Positions 60,667-64,000 of a DNA stretch of 64,000 bases are shown piece after piece. The DNA comes from Ustilago trichophora (taxonomy: Eukaryota > Basidiomycota > Ustilaginomycetes > Ustilaginales > Ustilaginaceae). The translations under genes and the position numbers were made by a program. Location of the stretch: the NCBI GenBank assembly GCA_900323505.1, contig OOIN01000005.1:1240001-1304000 (forward strand). The letters run 5' to 3'. The stretch's first letter is position 1. Every line of letters starts with the position of its first letter. The notes below the pieces were generated by a model. The model was not told the origin of the DNA. It worked only from the letters and a program-made list of their open reading frames with translations, and ran no database searches.

Positions 60667-61365
60667 ATGGCGCTTCCTCCTTCGCTTCAAGCACTCTCAA
60701 TCGGGTCACTCACCGCTCCCAACACCCTCGAATTGTATCTCGATTATCTTTGTCCCTTCTCCGCAAAACAGCTCAAGGGTGTCAACGAGTATTTGCTGCC
60801 ACTCGTTATTGGAGATTCGGCTCAGTACAAGGACAAGGTCCGCATCGTCATTCGACCCTATCCCCAACCCTGGCATTCGAGCTCCACGCTCCTCCATGAA
60901 TCAGCACTTGCTGTAGCCAAAATTGCCCTCACGGACCCTCAAGTCACATCCATTCCAGATCGCAATGCATTCTGGCTCTACTCGTTGGAGCTCATGAAGG
61001 AGCAAGAGCGCTTCTTTGACGGTCCCGCTAGAGGCAAAGCTCCCGACCAAATTCGAGGAGAGCTCGCAACCCTTGCCATCGAAACGGTCGGCGAAGGTCC
61101 CAAGAAGCGCAAACAGGACGCCATCCACCGAGATCTCCAGGGAACACCACTCGGTCAATCTGTCAAAAACCTCATTCGCGTCGAAAAGGAGGGCAACGGC
61201 GGAAGTTCTGTCGTCCCCGAGCTCAAGTACTGTGTCAAGCTCGGCCGACAGAACGGTATCCACGTCACTCCAACTTGCCTCTGGAATGGTCTCGTCGAAG
61301 CCAGCATCTCGTCTTCTTTTGATCAGGCTGCCTGGAAGGACTTCCTCAGCAAGCAGCTCGCTTAA
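60667..61365 (+). CDS. DsbA/thioredoxin-like fold protein (232 aa)
   Basis: A single-exon cytosolic-looking protein of the DsbA/2-hydroxychromene-2-carboxylate isomerase type. The first strand leads into YLDYLCPFSAKQLKG, where the redox site is C-P-F-S rather than CxxC, so any thiol chemistry would be monothiol or glutathione-linked. A helical insertion (about 85-175) precedes the cis-proline loop NGIHVTPTCLWNG. It resembles fungal proteins annotated as thioredoxin-like or DSBA-like; function unknown. ATG 60667 lies in a strong CACCATGG context. No signal peptide. Confidence 0.8.
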   Translation: MALPPSLQALSIGSLTAPNTLELYLDYLCPFSAKQLKGVNEYLLPLVIGDSAQYKDKVRIVIRPYPQPWHSSSTLLHESALAVAKIALTDPQVTSIPDRNAFWLYSLELMKEQERFFDGPARGKAPDQIRGELATLAIETVGEGPKKRKQDAIHRDLQGTPLGQSVKNLIRVEKEGNGGSSVVPELKYCVKLGRQNGIHVTPTCLWNGLVEASISSSFDQAAWKDFLSKQLA

Positions 61366-61596
61366 CGCACGGCGACCAATTCCCTACTATTCCCTACGAT
61401 GTCCTGTCTGCAATACCGCAATCTATTACCCTTGACCTCAGCAACCCGTGCCAAAGGCTTGATAGAAACCGACTCTTTCATCGTTCAATACTTGCGGTGC
61501 TATCTACAATTGAAACTTTGCTTGAATAGGTAGCTAATGTGGGTGAGTGGAGGAGGGAGTGTTTGAACTGGCTCTTAAGGACTGAAGCCCATCACC

Positions 61597-63495
61597 TTAG
61601 CGCTGAGCGCGCGCGGGAGCAGGGGCAGCAGGCTTCTTGCTAGGAAGATCGCGCTCCTCGATGAAGAACAGAGCAAAGAAGGCCAGCAGACCAGCGCCGG
61701 CGATAGCGATAAAAACGGTGTGCATCGACTGTTCGTAAGCCCCAATGGCAGCCAGACGAAGAGGCTTGCTCAGCGTCTTGATGGCGCTGGCGTCTTCGCG
61801 GATCAGTTGGATCAATTTGCGAGGGATCTCGGTCTTCTCTAGGTTGTTCTGCAGTCGGTTCTGCAGGATTGCGCTCGTCAGCGAAATACCAAGAACAGAG
61901 CCTGTGGCACGGAAGAGATACGTGACACCAGTGGCAGCTGCCATATCCTTTGGATCGACCGAGGCAATCAGGGCTACCAGCGTGATGGTCAGAATCGCGC
62001 CGTACGCGGCACCACCAAACGGCATGGTAGCCCAGTAGAAGAACTCCGAAGTGCCCCGTCCCCAGAAACACATCATGAGCGGACCGACAAAGCCAAACAG
62101 ACCTCCGAGGAGGAGCATCTTGCTATACCTGCCAGTACGCGCCATGATGAGACCGCTGCCCAGACTGCAGCTAGAAGCGATAATGGCGTTGGGGATGAGG
62201 TGCAGACCGGCATACTTCTTGGTGGTCTGCTCAACATTCTCAAAGTAGTTGGGCACATTGAAGATGATGCCGAACTGAGACATGGTGATGAACCAACACG
62301 CAATGGCAACGAAGCCGGGCGTGCGGTTGAAGAGCACCGACATGGGCATCAAGGGCTCACGAGCAACGTAGCGCTCGATCAGCACAAAGAGCACCAGCAC
62401 AGCACCACCACCAATCAGAGAGCCAAGAACCAGGCTGTCGGTCCACTCGCGCTCGTTGCCTCCCAGACTAAGACCTACGAGGATCAGCGTCACGGAAGTG
62501 ACGAGCGAGAGCGAGCCGAGCGCATCGATACGCTTAATCTTTTCAATCATGCTGCCAGGTCCGGCAGGAATGTCGATCTTCCATGAAACCACAGCAAAGT
62601 GCACAACACAGAGTGGGACCTGAACAAGGAAGGCCCATCGCCATCCAAGACCACCATCGGCAAGAGCACCGCCGAGGGGTCCACCAAGGGCAGCACCAGT
62701 AGCGTAGACCAAGTTGCCGAGACCTTGCCACGTTCCTCGAGCCTTCAGACTTACGAGGTCGCTCGTAACCAGAGTTGACATCGTAGTCAATCCACCGCCG
62801 CTGTACCATCAAAAGGGTTCAGTACATAAACCGAGTGTTGGCGTCAGTCAACTGCTAATCAGAGAAAAGTCGATCCTTGGTCGCACTTTCCGTACTTACC
62901 CGATACCAGCGATGGCCCTGGCAGCACAGAGCTGCCAGAAAGTCTGGCTGAGGCCACAGAGGAGGGATCCGATCAAGAAGACAATGGAAGCAAAGAGGGT
63001 CGCAGCTTTGCGGCCAAAGATGTCAGAGGCTCGGCCGTACAAGGGCTGGAAAGCGGTCTGGGTGAGCAAGTAGCTAGTACCGAGCCAACTTGCCTCCTTG
63101 CTCACGCGGAACTCTGAGCCGACAGCCGAGAGAATCGTAGCGACAATAGTGCCGTCAAGAGCAGCCAAGAACGAACCAATCCACATGGCGCCCATGATCA
63201 CCCAAATATCAGCTCGAAGAGGAGGATCCTCGGGCTCTTCGGCGATGGCATGGACGCCCGAGATAGAAAAGTGGCTCTGATCCAGAGGCACGAACGCGGA
63301 CGAGTTGGGATCCACACCGTGGGCTGCTCCCTGGATGGCGCTGAAGGCCGACTCTTGTGCGATAGCATCTTCTTCCTCAGCAGTGAGGTCGGGGCGACCG
63401 ATGCTAGCGGCAAAGCTGGGTCGATGGCGCGAGACGGATGGCTGGCGCTGTTGAGCGCCGAGCAGTGGAGTACGCTCTGATTGCGTAGGCGCCAT
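61597..63495 (-). CDS. MFS transporter, vacuolar basic amino acid/DHA2 type, 2 exons
   Basis: Exons 62900-63495 and 61597-62800 (intron 62801-62899, GTAAGT...GTACAG) give 599 residues with about 14 membrane helices. DHA2 signatures: GSFLAALDGTIVATILSAVGSEF (helix 1), GRASDIFGRKA loop, and across the splice GIGGGGLTTMSTLVTSDLV with the glycine string of motif C-like helix 5, then GLGWRWAFLVQVP. The N-terminal cytosolic tail of about 90 residues begins QSERTPLLG, an acidic-dileucine-type motif used for vacuolar sorting in yeast Vba/Fnx proteins. It may move basic amino acids or drugs; the substrate is unknown. Convergent with the DsbA-like gene, 231 bp apart. Confidence 0.9.
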
Positions 63496-64000
63496 GGTGG
63501 ATAAAGCAAATGGATCAAGATGAAGCTGGTCAAGAAGGAAAGTGACCAGACAAGTTCAAGGTCTTTTGCTGAAGAGGCGAGCCGCAAAGATCACCTCGAC
63601 CCGTGAGTAAACAGACGCACGACGGGACTGGCAAGACTGGGGACCAGGGCTTCTCGTGTTTCAAGGAAGCGAGCTGCAGGTCTCAATACGAACTTCCGTT
63701 GTCCAGGGACGATAACAACAGCGAGTTCAAATGGGAGCTTCCCGATAAGCTCTGGTTTTCATTGACTGCCCTATTGCACCCACAAGCCACCGCCATCATC
63801 AAGCGGCAGACTACCTTTGTTGTTGCCCCTTGAAGATTTCGTTCTTCGCTTCATGCATTATAGGCGGAGTGTTTGCTCAAAAGTTTGGGTGCCGAGTGCA
63901 CTGATACGGCAAATTCCGTCTGGCGTGTTAGCAGCTGCATGGACACGAGTCTCGACGTAAGAACCGATTAAGCGAAGCTCGAATGATAAGGCTCGAATCA
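63496..64000. other. Upstream region of the MFS gene
   Basis: The last 505 bp contain no supported gene. A 76-codon plus-strand frame is unremarkable. Confidence 0.55.

Overview
The window is nuclear DNA of a filamentous or yeast-like fungus, most likely a smut-type basidiomycete (Ustilaginales such as Ustilago, Sporisorium or a Pseudozyma-like relative). This rests on gene architecture (long single-exon genes with a few GT-AG introns of about 70-170 bp, usually with a CTGAC/CTAAC-like branch site), C/G-biased third codon positions, gene spacing of 0.05-2.1 kb, and the look of the protein families. The species call is inference. There are no prokaryotic features: no operons, no CRISPR, no insertion sequences. 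I found no tRNA, rRNA or recognisable transposon.

Layout. 0-8 kb: the 3' part of a mitochondrial S-adenosylmethionine-type carrier, the SLX1 nuclease subunit, a secreted agmatinase-type ureohydrolase, an FGGY sugar kinase and peptidyl-tRNA hydrolase 2. 8-17 kb: a zinc alcohol/mannitol-type dehydrogenase, an ACR3 arsenite exporter, a CYP52-like P450 and a 2.1 kb gene-poor gap. 17-27 kb: a tiny two-exon V-ATPase subunit f gene, the SNM1/PSO2 crosslink-repair nuclease, a PI-specific phospholipase C, a UPF0132/DUF4870-like membrane protein and a SET/TPR protein. 29-41 kb: a GIT1-like glycerophosphodiester transporter, an orphan 214-aa protein, a membrane-anchored old-yellow-enzyme-type reductase, an omega-like glutathione transferase, a 1008-aa secreted alpha/beta-hydrolase and a GMC oxidoreductase ending in a PTS1-like SHL. 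41-50 kb: a fused NAPE-PLD-like hydrolase plus EFM4-like methyltransferase, a CofD/YvcK-like protein, GalT (GAL7) and a four-exon TMEM97/EXPERA protein. 50-64 kb: a Zn2Cys6 transcription factor, an AhpD-like protein whose spliced end is the peroxisomal signal SKL, an inositol polyphosphate 5-phosphatase, a CCDC47 homologue, a PMP3-family protein, a DsbA-like thioredoxin-fold protein and a vacuolar-type MFS transporter.

How the genes relate. Most are housekeeping genes with independent promoters, many in divergent or convergent pairs. I see no biosynthetic cluster. Loose themes are DNA repair (SLX1, SNM1), phosphoinositide and glycerophospholipid handling (PLC, 5-phosphatase, GIT1-like transporter, NAPE-PLD-like domain), peroxisome-targeted proteins (GMC oxidoreductase, AhpD-like protein) and vacuole function (V-ATPase f, MFS transporter). 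I would not call this a new system. The most unusual single item is the NAPE-PLD/EFM4 fusion. Several genes (V-ATPase f, TMEM97, the PTS1 of the AhpD-like protein, the true ends of PTH2 and the FGGY kinase) appear only when introns are removed. All introns below were placed by eye from GT...AG signals, reading-frame continuity and family conservation.
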